Assembly: GCA_020441605.1 (NCBI GenBank)
Contig: JAGRLX010000189.1
Span: forward strand, 1-10,002
Direction of reading: 5' to 3'
Source: Alphaproteobacteria bacterium
GTDB taxonomy: Bacteria > Pseudomonadota > Alphaproteobacteria > Rhizobiales > Aestuariivirgaceae
Length of the DNA: 10,002 bases
In this document: positions 1 to 8,590 of the stretch, piece after piece
Position numbering within the stretch: the first letter of the stretch is position 1
How the letters are laid out: each line of letters begins with the position of its first letter
The notes under the pieces: model-generated
What the model saw: the letters and a program-made list of their open reading frames with translations, nothing else
Told to the model about the DNA's origin: nothing
Databases searched by the model: none
Position numbers and translations under genes: made by a program

Positions 1-306
1 ACCGAGCCGTCGATGGAGGTCGACATCCAGTACAGCCGCGAGGGCAACCAGATCAAGATCGGCACTGGCGACAAGTGGCTCGAAATCCTCGGCTCGGGCG
101 TGGTCCATCCCAATGTGATCCGCGCCGGCGGCATGGACCCGGAGAAGGTCCAGGGCTGGGCCTTCGGCATGGGCCTCGACCGCATTGCCATGCTGAAATA
201 TGGCATTCCGGACTTGCGCGCCTTCTTCGAGGCCGATCTCCGCTGGCTGCGCCACTATGGCTTCAAGGCACTGCAGGTGCCCACACTTGCAGGAGGACTG
301 TCATGA
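1..306 (+). CDS. pheS: Phenylalanyl-tRNA synthetase alpha subunit, C-terminal part
   Basis: This is the last 101 codons of pheS, open at the left edge of the window. The alpha subunit carries the class II catalytic core of the cytoplasmic alpha2beta2 enzyme that charges tRNA-Phe with phenylalanine. The visible part begins in TEPS followed by a VDI strand, which is the end of class II motif 2 and nearby active-site strands. It then has a glycine-rich segment and the motif 3 stretch [18 protein letters not shown] (about visible residues 52-69), whose arginine contacts ATP in class II synthetases. The protein ends with the usual DLR-FF-DLRWL helix typical of PheS C-termini. The stop TGA (304-306) overlaps the ATG of pheT, so the two subunits are translationally coupled. 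Identification is secure; only the N-terminal two thirds is missing. Confidence 0.97.
   Translation, partial: TEPSMEVDIQYSREGNQIKIGTGDKWLEILGSGVVHPNVIRAGGMDPEKVQGWAFGMGLDRIAMLKYGIPDLRAFFEADLRWLRHYGFKALQVPTLAGGLS
291..296 (+). promoter_or_regulatory. Strong ribosome binding site for pheT inside the pheS 3' end
   Basis: AGGAGG lies six bases before the ATG at 303, within the last codons of pheS. It fixes the pheT start at 303. An upstream extension of the same open frame (to an ATG at 75) overlaps pheS in another frame and would not be used. Confidence 0.8.
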
Positions 307-2696
307 AATTCACCCTCTCCTGGCTGAAGGATCACCTCGACACCGACGCCACGATCGATGAGGTCTGCGATGGCCTCATCGGCGTCGGCCTCGAAGTCGA
401 AGAGGTGTCCGACATGACCAAGGCACTGGCTCCCTTCAAGGTCGGCTATGTGCACCATGCGGAAAAACATCCGAATGCGGACAAGTTGCGGCTTTGCAAG
501 GTCGAGACCGACAGCGGCATGATCCAGGTGGTCTGCGGCGCACCCAATGCCCGCACCGGCATCAAGGGCATCATCGCGCTGCCCGGTGCCCATATCCCCG
601 GCACTGGCATCACCCTCGAAAAGGGTGTGATCCGCGGGTCCGAGTCCCAGGGCATGCTGTGCTCCGAGCGTGAACTGCTGATATCCGACGAGCACAACGG
701 CATCATCGAGCTCGATGGCGACTGGCCCATCGGCACATCGGCCGCCGTGGCCTTGGGGCTCGACGACCCGATGATCTACATCAAGGTGACACCCAACCGG
801 CCCGACGCGCTCGGCGTCTACGGTATCGCCCGTGATCTCGCCGCCAAGGGCCTGGGCAGGCTGAAGCCGCTCAACGCCACGCCGATCGCAGGGAGTTTCG
901 AATCACCCATCCGGGTGTCGCTCGATTTCCCCGGCGGCGACACCAAACCCTGCCCCCTGTTCGTCGGCCGATATATTCGCGGTGTGAAGAACGGTCCCTC
1001 GCCCACCTGGCTGCAGCGCCGGCTTCGCGCCATCGGGCTCCGGCCAATCTCGGCCCTGGTCGACATCACCAACTACATCACCTTCACCTATGGCCGTCCT
1101 TTACACGTATTCGACGCCGACAAGGTGACGGGCAACATCTGTGCCCGCCCGGCGCGCGATGGCGAAACCCTCGAGGCCCTCGACAACAAGACCTACACGC
1201 TCTCGGCCGGCATGACCGTCATTGCCGACGAGGCCGGACCTGAAGCGATCGCCGGCATCATCGGCGGCGTGCCCTCCGGCTGCACGGACGAGACGGTCAA
1301 CGTCTTCCTCGAAGCCGCCTATTTCGATCCCCTGCGCACCGCCGCGACCGGCCGCAAGCTTGGCATCAATTCCGACGCCCGCTACCGCTTCGAGCGCGGT
1401 GTCGATCCGGCCTTCACAGCTGTAGGCGCCGAGATCGCCACCGCCATGATCCTCGATCTGTGCGGCGGTGAAGCCTCCCATGTAGTCATGGCCGGCGCCG
1501 TGCCGGAGAGCTCGCGCCGCCGCGCCTTGCGCAAGACCCGGGTCAAGACCCTGGCCGGTGCCGATGTGGCGCCCACCGAGCAGAAGCGCATTCTCGAGGC
1601 CTTGGGATTCACCGTCGCGGAGACGGCCGATGCTTTCGACTGCGTGGCTCCCACCTGGCGTCCCGATGTCCATGGTGAGGCCGATCTCGTGGAAGAGGTC
1701 TGCCGCATCTATGGCCTCGACAACATCCCGCCCGCCCCCATGGAGCGGCCCTCGGCCATTGCTCGACCGGTGCTCAATCCGCTGCAGAAACGCATGCTCG
1801 CCGCCCGGCGGACATTGGCGGGCCGCGGCTTCAACGAGGCCGTGACCTGGGCCTTCCTGCCCGAGGACCATGCCAGGCTCTTCGGCGGTGGCCAGCCGGA
1901 GCTGAAGCTCGCCAATCCGATCTCATCGGAATTGTCCGACATGCGGCCATCGCTGTTGCCCAATCTCATTGCCGCCGCCGGCCGGAACATGGACCGCGGT
2001 TTCGGTGACCTGTCGCTGTCGGAAGTGGGCCAGGCCTATGCTGGCGACCGGCCGCAGGACGAAACGCTCCGTGCCGCCGGCATCCGCCGCGGCCAGGCGG
2101 TGGCCCGCAATGTTCACGGCGGCGCACGGCCTGTCGATGCCTATGACGCCAAGGCCGATGCGCTGGCGGTGCTCGAAGCGGCCGGAGCACCGGTCGCCAC
2201 CATGCAGGTGGTGGCCGATGCGCCGGCCTGGTTTCATCCGGGCCGCTCCGGCACCATCCAGATGGGGCCGCAGAACAAGCTCGCCCATTTCGGCGAAATT
2301 CATCCCCGTGTCCTCGCCGCGATGGATGTGAAGGGTCCGCTCGTCGCCTTCGAGGTGGTGCTCAACGCCATTCCCGGCTCGAAGTCGAAGAGTGCCACGC
2401 GCGCGGCTCTCAACACCTCCGATCTGATGCCGCTCAGCCGCGATTTCGCTTTCGTCGTCGACAGCGCCGTCGAGGCGGAGAAGCTGGTCAAGGCGGCTCG
2501 CGGCGCCGACCGGCAGTTGATCAGCGATGTCGTGGTCTTCGACCTCTACAGGCTAGACGGTGGCAAGACCTCTCTGGCCATCGAAGTCACCTTGCAGCCC
2601 CGCGACAAGACCCTGACCGAGGCCGAGATCGACATGGTCTCCGCCAGGATCGTCGCCGCGGTGACCAAGGCCACGGGCGGATCGCTCAGAACATGA
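303..2696 (+). CDS. pheT: Phenylalanyl-tRNA synthetase beta subunit
   Basis: Complete gene, 797 residues, the normal length for bacterial PheT. With PheS it forms the cytoplasmic alpha2beta2 synthetase; the beta subunit handles tRNA binding and editing of mischarged tyrosine. Domains in order are: an N-terminal coiled segment (1-38); an OB-fold tRNA-binding domain (about 39-150) with [12 protein letters not shown] at 56-67 and CGAPN at 78-82; the B1 element with [20 protein letters not shown] (162-181); the B3/B4 editing domain, including [20 protein letters not shown] (350-369); the B5 domain ending in [15 protein letters not shown] (462-476); the core domain with SLLPNL; and a C-terminal ferredoxin-fold anticodon-binding domain (about 706-797) starting [11 protein letters not shown]. 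Start ATG 303 is chosen because it overlaps the pheS stop (ATGA), has AGGAGG six bases upstream and begins [12 protein letters not shown], the family's usual start. No frameshift is seen. Confidence 0.98.
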   Translation: MKFTLSWLKDHLDTDATIDEVCDGLIGVGLEVEEVSDMTKALAPFKVGYVHHAEKHPNADKLRLCKVETDSGMIQVVCGAPNARTGIKGIIALPGAHIPGTGITLEKGVIRGSESQGMLCSERELLISDEHNGIIELDGDWPIGTSAAVALGLDDPMIYIKVTPNRPDALGVYGIARDLAAKGLGRLKPLNATPIAGSFESPIRVSLDFPGGDTKPCPLFVGRYIRGVKNGPSPTWLQRRLRAIGLRPISALVDITNYITFTYGRPLHVFDADKVTGNICARPARDGETLEALDNKTYTLSAGMTVIADEAGPEAIAGIIGGVPSGCTDETVNVFLEAAYFDPLRTAATGRKLGINSDARYRFERGVDPAFTAVGAEIATAMILDLCGGEASHVVMAGAVPESSRRRALRKTRVKTLAGADVAPTEQKRILEALGFTVAETADAFDCVAPTWRPDVHGEADLVEEVCRIYGLDNIPPAPMERPSAIARPVLNPLQKRMLAARRTLAGRGFNEAVTWAFLPEDHARLFGGGQPELKLANPISSELSDMRPSLLPNLIAAAGRNMDRGFGDLSLSEVGQAYAGDRPQDETLRAAGIRRGQAVARNVHGGARPVDAYDAKADALAVLEAAGAPVATMQVVADAPAWFHPGRSGTIQMGPQNKLAHFGEIHPRVLAAMDVKGPLVAFEVVLNAIPGSKSKSATRAALNTSDLMPLSRDFAFVVDSAVEAEKLVKAARGADRQLISDVVVFDLYRLDGGKTSLAIEVTLQPRDKTLTEAEIDMVSARIVAAVTKATGGSLRT

Positions 2697-2733
2697 TAGA
2701 GTGCCGGATCCGAGAGGTCATGTCGCAGCACAC

Positions 2734-2738
2734 GGGAG
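2734..2738 (+). promoter_or_regulatory. Ribosome binding site deciding the pgi start
   Basis: GGGAG sits seven bases before the ATG at 2746. Longer in-frame starts exist (GTG 2701, GTG 2740), but 2740 lies two bases from this site and 2701 lacks one and adds a non-family N-terminus. ATG 2746 is therefore preferred. Confidence 0.6.
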
Positions 2739-2745
2739 AGTGAAG

Positions 2746-4368
2746 ATGGCAGCTACGGCGGTTCGCAAAGCATTGTCCGATCTGAAGGCCCACCTCAAGA
2801 AGGGCGGGCCCGGCGATATGCGCAAGGCCTTCGAGCGCGACCCCAAGCGCTTTGCGGCGCTTTCTGCCAGCGCCGGCGACTTGCTGCTCGACTATTCCAA
2901 GTGCGCCGTCAACGCCCGGACCATGAAGCTCCTGTCCGTCCTGGCCGGGGCCACCGCGGTCGCGGCCAAGCGCGATGCCATGTTCGCGGGCGCCATCATC
3001 AACACCACCGAGCACCGCGCCGTTCTGCATACGGCCCTGCGCAACCGGGCCAATACGCCCGTCATGGTTGGTGGTCAGGATGTGATGCCGGACGTCAACC
3101 GGGTGCTCGAGGCGATGGCGCAATTCGTGCGCGAGATCCGCGCCTCGCACATCACCGATGTGGTCAATATCGGCATCGGCGGATCCGATCTGGGCCCGGC
3201 CATGACGACCCTGGCGCTCGCACCCTATCATGATGGCCCCCGGCTGCATTATGTGTCCAACGTTGATGGCGCCCATATCGCCGACACGCTGAAGCCGCTC
3301 GATCCGGAAACCACCCTGTTCCTCATAGCGTCGAAAACCTTCACGACGATCGAGACCATGACCAACGCCCGCACCGCCCGCCGCTGGGTGGCCGATCGTC
3401 TGGGAGAGACGGCGGTTGGCGAGCATTTCGCGGCGATTTCCACCGCCATTCCGAAGGTCAAGGCTTTCGGCATTTCCGAGGACCGCATCTTCGGCTTCTG
3501 GGACTGGGTTGGTGGGCGCTATTCGATCTGGTCCGCGATTGGCTTGCCGCTGATGATCGCCATCGGCCCGGAAAACTTCATCCGCTTCCTCGAGGGCGGC
3601 CATGCCATGGATGTGCATTTCCGCGAAGCGCCCGCCGCGGAAAACCTGCCCATGCTCATGGGGCTTCTCGGCGTCTGGCATCGCAATGTCTGCGGATTGC
3701 CGTCGCGCGCCATCATTCCCTATGACCAGCGCCTGTCGCGCTTTGCCGCTTATCTCCAGCAGCTCGATATGGAATCGAATGGCAAGCGCGTGACCCGGGA
3801 TGGAAAGCCGGTGCGGGGGAGCACCGGTCCCATCGTCTGGGGCGAGCCCGGCACCAACGGCCAGCACGCCTTCTTTCAGTTGCTTCATCAGGGCACGGAC
3901 GTTATTCCCGTGGAATTTCTTATCGCCGCCGAGCCCCACGAGACCGGCATGGCCGAACATCACGCCCTGCTCATCGCCAATTGCCTGGCCCAGTCCCAGG
4001 CCCTGATGAAGGGGAGGACGCTGAAAGAGGCGGAGGCCCAGCTGCTGGCCATGGGCAAGTCGAAGGCGGAGGTGAAGGCCCTGGCGCAGCACCGGGTGTT
4101 CACCGGCAACCGCCCGTCGCTGACGCTCGCCTACCGCAAGCTCGATCCCTTCACCCTGGGCCGGCTCATCGCCCTCTACGAGCATCGGGTCTTCGTCGAA
4201 GCGGCGATCTGGAACATCAACGCTTTCGACCAGTGGGGCGTGGAACTTGGCAAGGAACTCGCCACCGGCCTGCAGCCGGTGATCGAAGGCAAGACGGGAA
4301 CCGACGGGCTGGATGGCTCGACCGCCGGGCTCGCGGATTTTCTTCGCGGCCTTGTCCAGCATAACTAA
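2746..4368 (+). CDS. pgi: Glucose-6-phosphate isomerase
   Basis: Complete gene, 540 residues with this start, close to the usual 545-550 of proteobacterial enzymes. It interconverts glucose 6-phosphate and fructose 6-phosphate in the cytoplasm (glycolysis, gluconeogenesis, feeding the Entner-Doudoroff and pentose phosphate routes). Two SIS sugar-isomerase domains are recognisable. The first has [11 protein letters not shown] (141-151) and the phosphate-binding SKTFTTIET (196-204). The PGI signature [14 protein letters not shown] follows at 253-266. The second domain has ESNGK with catalytic Glu343, [19 protein letters not shown] with ring-opening His374, and the second signature [10 protein letters not shown] ending in active-site Lys503. 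These correspond by spacing to the E. coli Glu355, His386 and Lys514. The gene lies 49 bases after pheT with no visible terminator between, so it may be read through from pheST or have its own weak promoter. It ends QHN-TAA and converges with the dehydrogenase gene. Confidence 0.97.
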   Translation: MAATAVRKALSDLKAHLKKGGPGDMRKAFERDPKRFAALSASAGDLLLDYSKCAVNARTMKLLSVLAGATAVAAKRDAMFAGAIINTTEHRAVLHTALRNRANTPVMVGGQDVMPDVNRVLEAMAQFVREIRASHITDVVNIGIGGSDLGPAMTTLALAPYHDGPRLHYVSNVDGAHIADTLKPLDPETTLFLIASKTFTTIETMTNARTARRWVADRLGETAVGEHFAAISTAIPKVKAFGISEDRIFGFWDWVGGRYSIWSAIGLPLMIAIGPENFIRFLEGGHAMDVHFREAPAAENLPMLMGLLGVWHRNVCGLPSRAIIPYDQRLSRFAAYLQQLDMESNGKRVTRDGKPVRGSTGPIVWGEPGTNGQHAFFQLLHQGTDVIPVEFLIAAEPHETGMAEHHALLIANCLAQSQALMKGRTLKEAEAQLLAMGKSKAEVKALAQHRVFTGNRPSLTLAYRKLDPFTLGRLIALYEHRVFVEAAIWNINAFDQWGVELGKELATGLQPVIEGKTGTDGLDGSTAGLADFLRGLVQHN

Positions 4369-4386
4369 TTGCCCACAGGAGCTGAT

Positions 4387-6150
4387 CTAGAACATTGCCT
4401 CGTCGAGGGCCATGACCGGCGCCGCTCCGGAGGCGATGGCCCGTTCGAGGCTCATGGTCTGTGGCAGGATGCGCTGCATGAAGAACCGTGCCGTCGCCAG
4501 CTTGGCGCTGTGGAAATCGTCACCGGGATGGTCGAGCGCGATCTGCGCCATGCGCGCCCAGAGAAATCCCGTGGCAGTCAAGGCGAAGAGCCGCAGATAG
4601 TCGACTGCCGCGGCGCCGGCCGCTAGTGCCTGGTCGTCGGCGGCCAGCAAATGCTGGGTAACGGAGTCGAGCCGTGCCAGCGCATCGGCCACCGGTTCGC
4701 GGAATTCCGCCATGGCCGCCACGCGGGACGTTGCGCCGAGGAACATGGTCACCGGCTCGGCGAAGCGCGGCAGCAGCCGGCGCTGCAGCACCTTGCGGCC
4801 GAGCAGGTCGAGCGACTGCACGCCGTTGGTGCCCTCGTAGATCTGCGTCACCCTCACGTCACGGACGTGTTGTTCCTGCCCGTTGTCGCGCATGTACCCA
4901 TGGCCACCGAGGATCTGGACGCCGAGATTGGCGCAGGTGCTGCCGATGTCAGTCAGAAAGGCTTTCGCCACCGGGGTCATCAGCGCGACAAAATCATCCG
5001 CCGACTGACGAACGGTTTCGTCATCATGCCGCTCCGACACATCCAGCGCCTGGGCCGTCCACAGAGCCAGTGCCCGTCCGCCCTCGATCAGGGCCCTTTG
5101 GGTCATGAGCATGCGCCGCACGTCAGGATGCATGATGATGGGATCGGCCGCCGCCCGTCCGCCGCCATGACTTGAAGCGCGTCCCTGCCGCCGCTCCCGG
5201 GCATAGGCTACGGCATTCTGGTAGGAGGCTTCGGCCACTGCCAGCCCCTGGGTGCCGACCGCGATCCGCTCGGTGTTCATCATTGCAAACATTGCCTTGA
5301 GACCCTGATGCGGCTCGCCCACCAGCCAGCCCATTGCGCCATCGAAATTCATCACGCAGGTCGGTGAGGCATGTATGCCCATCTTCCTTTCGATTGCGGC
5401 ACAAGCGACCCGGTTGCGCTCGCCCGGGATCCCGTCTGGATCGCACAAGACTTTCGGCACCAGGAACAGGCTGATGCCTTTCGTCCCGGCCGGCGCATCG
5501 GGCAGGCGGGCCAGAACAAGATAGATGATATTGGGGGTCAGGTCGTGTTCGCCAGCCGATATGAAGATCTTGGTGCCCGTGATAGCATAGCTGCCGTCGT
5601 CCAGGGGCAGGGCCTGGGTCTTGAGCAGGCCGAGATCGGTCCCCGCCTGGGCTTCCGTCAGGCACATGGAGCCCGCCCATTCGCCGCTCGCCAGCCGCGG
5701 GACGTAGAGCGCCTTCTGCGCCGCATCTCCGAAGCGCGACAACGCCACATAGGCGCCGCGCGTCAGGCCTGGATACAAGCCGAAGGACAGGCAGGCACCG
5801 TTCATCATCTCCTCGAACAGCACGTTCACCATATGCGGCAGGCCCTGCCCGCCATGGTTCGGATCGCAGGTCAGCGCCGGCCAGCCGCCGTCGACCATGA
5901 CCCGATAGGCCTCCCTGAATCCTTTTGGCGTGACGACCATGCCATCTTGGAAGCGGCAGCCTTCCTCGTCGCCGGGCCGGTTCAGCGGGTGGACCACGTC
6001 GCGGGCGAAGACCGCAGCCTGGTCCAGCACCGCTTCGACTACGTCGCGCGTGGCTTCGGCGAATCCCGGCAGCCTGGTGTGGCCGTCAAAATCGAAGACA
6101 TCGTAAAGACAATAGAGGTGGTCGCGGAGCGGAGCGGAATATTGCGGCAT
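4387..6150 (-). CDS. Acyl-CoA dehydrogenase, long form with C-terminal extension (DmdC-like subfamily)
   Basis: Complete FAD enzyme of 587 residues, about 200 longer than classic medium-chain acyl-CoA dehydrogenases (about 380). It is expected to oxidise an acyl-CoA to the trans-2-enoyl-CoA, passing electrons to ETF. It starts with the short extra N-terminal segment of this subfamily (YSAPLRDHLYCLYDVFDF, 4-21). The alpha-helical N domain follows (about 35-155), then the flavin-binding middle domain with CLTEAQAGTDLG (163-174), ITGTKIFIS and KMGIHASPT (256-263). The C-terminal helical domain has GGHGYMRDN (415-423) and TQIYEGTNGVQSLDLLGRKV (435-454), with Glu439 in the position of the catalytic base. 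An acyl-CoA dehydrogenase C-terminal-like extension runs about 460-587. The pattern EQHVRDVRVTQIYEGTNGVQ is typical of proteins named DmdC (3-methylmercaptopropionyl-CoA dehydrogenase), but that name is applied far beyond tested members, so the substrate is unknown. It starts 10 bases after the sdaA stop and has only a weak GGCGGC ribosome site. Confidence 0.93.
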   Translation of the reverse strand: MPQYSAPLRDHLYCLYDVFDFDGHTRLPGFAEATRDVVEAVLDQAAVFARDVVHPLNRPGDEEGCRFQDGMVVTPKGFREAYRVMVDGGWPALTCDPNHGGQGLPHMVNVLFEEMMNGACLSFGLYPGLTRGAYVALSRFGDAAQKALYVPRLASGEWAGSMCLTEAQAGTDLGLLKTQALPLDDGSYAITGTKIFISAGEHDLTPNIIYLVLARLPDAPAGTKGISLFLVPKVLCDPDGIPGERNRVACAAIERKMGIHASPTCVMNFDGAMGWLVGEPHQGLKAMFAMMNTERIAVGTQGLAVAEASYQNAVAYARERRQGRASSHGGGRAAADPIIMHPDVRRMLMTQRALIEGGRALALWTAQALDVSERHDDETVRQSADDFVALMTPVAKAFLTDIGSTCANLGVQILGGHGYMRDNGQEQHVRDVRVTQIYEGTNGVQSLDLLGRKVLQRRLLPRFAEPVTMFLGATSRVAAMAEFREPVADALARLDSVTQHLLAADDQALAAGAAAVDYLRLFALTATGFLWARMAQIALDHPGDDFHSAKLATARFFMQRILPQTMSLERAIASGAAPVMALDEAMF

Positions 6151-6160
6151 GCCGCCGATA

Positions 6161-7549
6161 TCAGCACTCGACCACGTTCACCGCAAGTCCACCGGTCGAA
6201 GTTTCCTTGTAGCGCTCGCTCATGTCGAGGCCGGTCTGGCGCATGGTCTCGACGCAGCTGTCGAGCGGCACGAAATGCTTGCCGTCGCCGCGCAGTGCAA
6301 GCGAGGCGGCGGTGACCGCCTTCACCGCGCCGAAGGCGTTGCGCTCGATGCAAGGGACCTGGACGAGGCCTCCGACCGGATCGCAGGTCATGCCGAGATG
6401 ATGCTCGAGCGCGATCTCGGCGGCGTTTTCCACCTGTTCGTTGCTGCCGCCAAGGGCGGCGCAGAGGCCGGCGGCAGCCATCGCCGAGGCCGAGCCCACT
6501 TCGCCCTGGCAGCCCACCTCCGCGCCGGAGATCGAGGCATTGTGCTTGATGATCCCGCCGATCGCCGCTGCCGCGAGAAGGAAGGTGCGGATGCCGGCGG
6601 AATCAGCACCTGGGCAATGATCGCGGTAGTAGCGAATGGTCGCCGGCAGCACGCCGGCCGCGCCGTTTGTCGGCGCCGTCACCACCTTGCCTCCAGCCGC
6701 ATTCTCCTCGTTCACCGCCATGGCGTAGACCGATAGCCAGTCCATCACCTGGTGCGGCTGAATGGCATTATGACCCTGTTCCTCGACCAGTTTGCGGTGG
6801 AGTTCCGCCGCCCGCCGCCTCACCTTGAGTCCGCCGGGAAGGGTGCCGCTCATTCTCAGGCCGCGGTTGATGCAGTCGTTCATGGCGGCCCACAGCCGGC
6901 CGATACGGTAATCGAACTCGGCTTCGTCCATGCTGCGCGATTCGTTGATCCGCTTCATGGCGGCAATCGTGAGTCCGGAGTCGCGGCCCATCTTCAGCAT
7001 CTCGGCGGCATTGCGGAACGGGTAGGGCACATCCTTGCCGGGCCGCGCCGACTTGCCCTCGGCCAGTGAGGCCGCCCGCTCGGCTTCGGTCTGCACGAAA
7101 CCGCCGCCGATCGAATAATAGGTCGTGGCAAGCGCCACGGCGCCGCGCCCATCCGTGATGCGGAACACCATTCCATTGGCATGGCCGGGGAGTGCGGGTC
7201 CGAAGTCGAACGTAACGTCCTGACCCGGATCGAAGTCCAGTTTGTGTCCGTCCGGCAGCAGGACCTGCCTTTGTTCGCCCATGCGCGCCAGGATGGCCTC
7301 GACCTGGTCGGGATCGATATCCTCCGGTTTCTCACCGGCCAGGCCCAGCACTACGGCGCGGTCCGTGCCATGACCCTTGCCGGTAAAGGCAAGCGAACCG
7401 TGCAGGCTCACCGACAGCCGCGCCTCCAGCGGCAGCGCTACACCCGCCGTCTGGTCGAGAAAGCGCCGTGCGGCCACCATCGGTCCCACCGTGTGCGAGC
7501 TCGATGGGCCGATGCCGATCTTGAACAATTCGAAAACCGAGAGAAACAT
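6161..7549 (-). CDS. sdaA: L-serine ammonia-lyase (L-serine dehydratase), single-chain iron-sulfur type
   Basis: Complete gene, 462 residues from ATG 7549. The enzyme deaminates L-serine to pyruvate and ammonia in the cytoplasm using a 4Fe-4S cluster rather than PLP. The beta domain is N-terminal (about 1-155, with [12 protein letters not shown] at 13-24 and [17 protein letters not shown] at 49-65). The catalytic alpha domain follows, with [12 protein letters not shown] (292-303), [20 protein letters not shown] (336-355) and [18 protein letters not shown] (387-404). The cluster ligands are Cys347, Cys389 and Cys400. The protein ends exactly in Cys462, matching the C-terminal cysteine of the Legionella enzyme, which folds back onto the cluster; all four spacings (42, 11, 62) equal those I recall for that enzyme (Cys343, 385, 396, 458). 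ATG 7549 starts at the conserved [12 protein letters not shown] and has GGAG nine bases upstream. The open frame continues 18 codons further but without family similarity. It leads the unit with the acyl-CoA dehydrogenase. Confidence 0.97.
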   Translation of the reverse strand: MFLSVFELFKIGIGPSSSHTVGPMVAARRFLDQTAGVALPLEARLSVSLHGSLAFTGKGHGTDRAVVLGLAGEKPEDIDPDQVEAILARMGEQRQVLLPDGHKLDFDPGQDVTFDFGPALPGHANGMVFRITDGRGAVALATTYYSIGGGFVQTEAERAASLAEGKSARPGKDVPYPFRNAAEMLKMGRDSGLTIAAMKRINESRSMDEAEFDYRIGRLWAAMNDCINRGLRMSGTLPGGLKVRRRAAELHRKLVEEQGHNAIQPHQVMDWLSVYAMAVNEENAAGGKVVTAPTNGAAGVLPATIRYYRDHCPGADSAGIRTFLLAAAAIGGIIKHNASISGAEVGCQGEVGSASAMAAAGLCAALGGSNEQVENAAEIALEHHLGMTCDPVGGLVQVPCIERNAFGAVKAVTAASLALRGDGKHFVPLDSCVETMRQTGLDMSERYKETSTGGLAVNVVEC

Positions 7550-7558
7550 GGATGCTGT

Positions 7559-7562
7559 CTCC
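7559..7562 (-). promoter_or_regulatory. Ribosome binding site of sdaA
   Basis: On the minus strand GGAG (inside GGTGGAGAC) precedes the ATG at 7549 by nine bases. It supports this start over the longer open frame reaching 7603. Confidence 0.5.
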
Positions 7563-7588
7563 ACCACGGCGGCCCTGATGCCGCTTGG

Positions 7589-7613
7589 CTGATCTTGCCG
7601 CATTATCGATCAG
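7589..7613. repeat. Short inverted repeat (possible operator) over the candidate sdaA -10
   Basis: CTGATC (7589-7594) and GATCAG (7608-7613) are perfect six-base inverted arms with a 13-base spacer. They flank and overlap the GATAAT hexamer of the candidate promoter and its expected start site. The arm centres are 19 bases apart, roughly two helical turns, which suits a dimeric repressor. Six-base arms can arise by chance, so this is only suggestive. Confidence 0.25.
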
Positions 7614-7631
7614 GAACGGCATCACAGCCAA
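7602..7631 (-). promoter_or_regulatory. Candidate sigma-70-type promoter for sdaA
   Basis: Read on the minus strand, TTGGCT (7626-7631) and GATAAT (7602-7607) are separated by 18 bases. The match to TTGACA/TATAAT is 4 of 6 and 5 of 6. Transcription would begin near 7595 and give a leader of roughly 46 bases before the sdaA ATG. This is visual pattern matching only; a stretch of AT-richer sequence in GC-rich DNA makes the -10 stand out, but the -35 is weak. Confidence 0.35.
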
Positions 7632-7717
7632 GTCCCCTGTGTGGTCAGCTTTGCAACTTGCGGCGAGCTGTGCTGAACTTGACGTTATCGGATCGGTGCG
7701 GAGGCAATACGGCGGGC

Positions 7718-8581
7718 ATGGCGGTAGTACTGTTAGGTGTCCTTGCCGCTCTGTGCTGGTCGCTCCATGATGTGATAGCGCGGAACTTCGCCGCCCGGAT
7801 CGGCCCGTTCCGCATGGCTGCGCTGGTCATGGTGGCGGGCGGCGTTCTGCTTGCCGCCATCGTCGTCTGGCGGGGCACCATCTGGTTTGCCTCGGCCGAA
7901 GGGTTGACCTATGGCCTGGTCCTCGGCCTGACCTATGGATTGGGCACCGGAGGCCTGTTCAAGGCCGTCAGCCTTGGTCCCATCTCGCTTGTTGGTCCGC
8001 TGACGTCAGGTTATCCGGCATTGGTCGTCTTCTGGGGGCTTGCCCATGGTCTGCTGCCCACGCCGATTCAGTGGATGGCCGTCGCGGCGACGCTGACCGG
8101 CTCGCTCGTTGTATCGCGGGCCGGTCCTCCGGATGGCGGCATCAATTCGGTTGAGCCTGGCAAATTACCAGTCCTCATGCTGTTCTGCGCCATCGCGGCC
8201 CTGGGCTATGCGTCGTCGATCATCATCGGCCAGAATGCAGCGGTGGTCGTCGGCGAGATCGAGGCGACCTTCCTCTCGCGCTTTACCGCGCTGGTCACCA
8301 TCCTGCCCTTCATCATGAGCGAACCCGCGCCGCGTCGCATCCTCCGCGCCCAATGGCTGGGCATCCTGGCCATGGCGTCCTGCGATGTCGCGGCGGTGAC
8401 GGCGGTCAATGCATCGGGCCATCTTCCCGGCAAGCAGTTTGCTGCTGTCGGTGTTTCGGCCTGTGGCGCGGGGGCGGTGATCCTCGCCACCATCTTCCTC
8501 GGTGAAAAGGTGTCGCCTGGCCAGTGGTTAGGCATAGCCCTGATCGCCGGAGGCGTTGCAACCCTGTCGCTTTCCCAATAG
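7718..8581 (+). CDS. EamA/DMT-family transporter, ten membrane helices
   Basis: Complete integral inner-membrane protein of 287 residues, the usual size for a duplicated EamA (drug/metabolite transporter) protein. Hydrophobic segments fall at about 2-19, 32-51, 63-80, 88-110, 118-133, 150-170, 182-200, 212-230, 240-260 and 268-285, that is, two five-helix EamA repeats. The first half has LGPISLVGPLTSGYPALVV (86-104) and the second has GVSACGAGAVILATIFLGEK (245-264), the typical ends of EamA repeats before the last helix. Family members move amino acids, nucleotides, sugars or other small metabolites, mostly outward; the substrate cannot be read from sequence. ATG 7718 is chosen because it opens directly into helix 1; GGCGGG just upstream, or GGAGG 13 bases upstream, could serve as the ribosome site. 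The open frame extends far upstream over sdaA but that part is antisense shadow. The gene is divergent from sdaA and stops nine bases before the dehydratase gene, in the same frame. Confidence 0.9.
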   Translation: MAVVLLGVLAALCWSLHDVIARNFAARIGPFRMAALVMVAGGVLLAAIVVWRGTIWFASAEGLTYGLVLGLTYGLGTGGLFKAVSLGPISLVGPLTSGYPALVVFWGLAHGLLPTPIQWMAVAATLTGSLVVSRAGPPDGGINSVEPGKLPVLMLFCAIAALGYASSIIIGQNAAVVVGEIEATFLSRFTALVTILPFIMSEPAPRRILRAQWLGILAMASCDVAAVTAVNASGHLPGKQFAAVGVSACGAGAVILATIFLGEKVSPGQWLGIALIAGGVATLSLSQ

Positions 8582-8590
8582 CTTGCTGCA

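Noticed and set aside
1101..1871. A 256-residue open frame on the minus strand inside pheT
   Set aside because: It is antisense to the well-conserved B3/B4 and B5 region of pheT and has no domain of its own.
2686..4362. A 558-residue open frame on the minus strand opposite pgi
   Set aside because: It is the mirror of a GC-rich codon pattern. The translation is low-complexity (rich in G, R, H, Q and A) with no recognisable domain, while the plus strand encodes a full pgi with all signatures.
4369..4386. Possible bidirectional terminator between convergent pgi and the acyl-CoA dehydrogenase
   Set aside because: The 18-base gap holds no hairpin or T-run. The nearby CCTCGTCGAGG palindrome lies within the dehydrogenase coding sequence and has no T-tract.
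5371..6315. A 314-residue open frame on the plus strand
   Set aside because: It is antisense to the acyl-CoA dehydrogenase and the end of sdaA. The composition is a shadow pattern and it spans two real genes.
7679..7710. Possible plus-strand promoter TTGACG (7679-7684) with CAATAC (7705-7710) for the transporter
   Set aside because: The spacer is 20 bases and the start site would fall on or near the ATG. At 17 bases spacing the -10 would be AGGCAA. The match is too poor to call a promoter.
7181..7717. N-terminal extension of the transporter open frame by 179 residues
   Set aside because: The extension is antisense to sdaA and then crosses the intergenic region. It is hydrophilic, while the ATG at 7718 begins directly at the first membrane helix and gives the family length.
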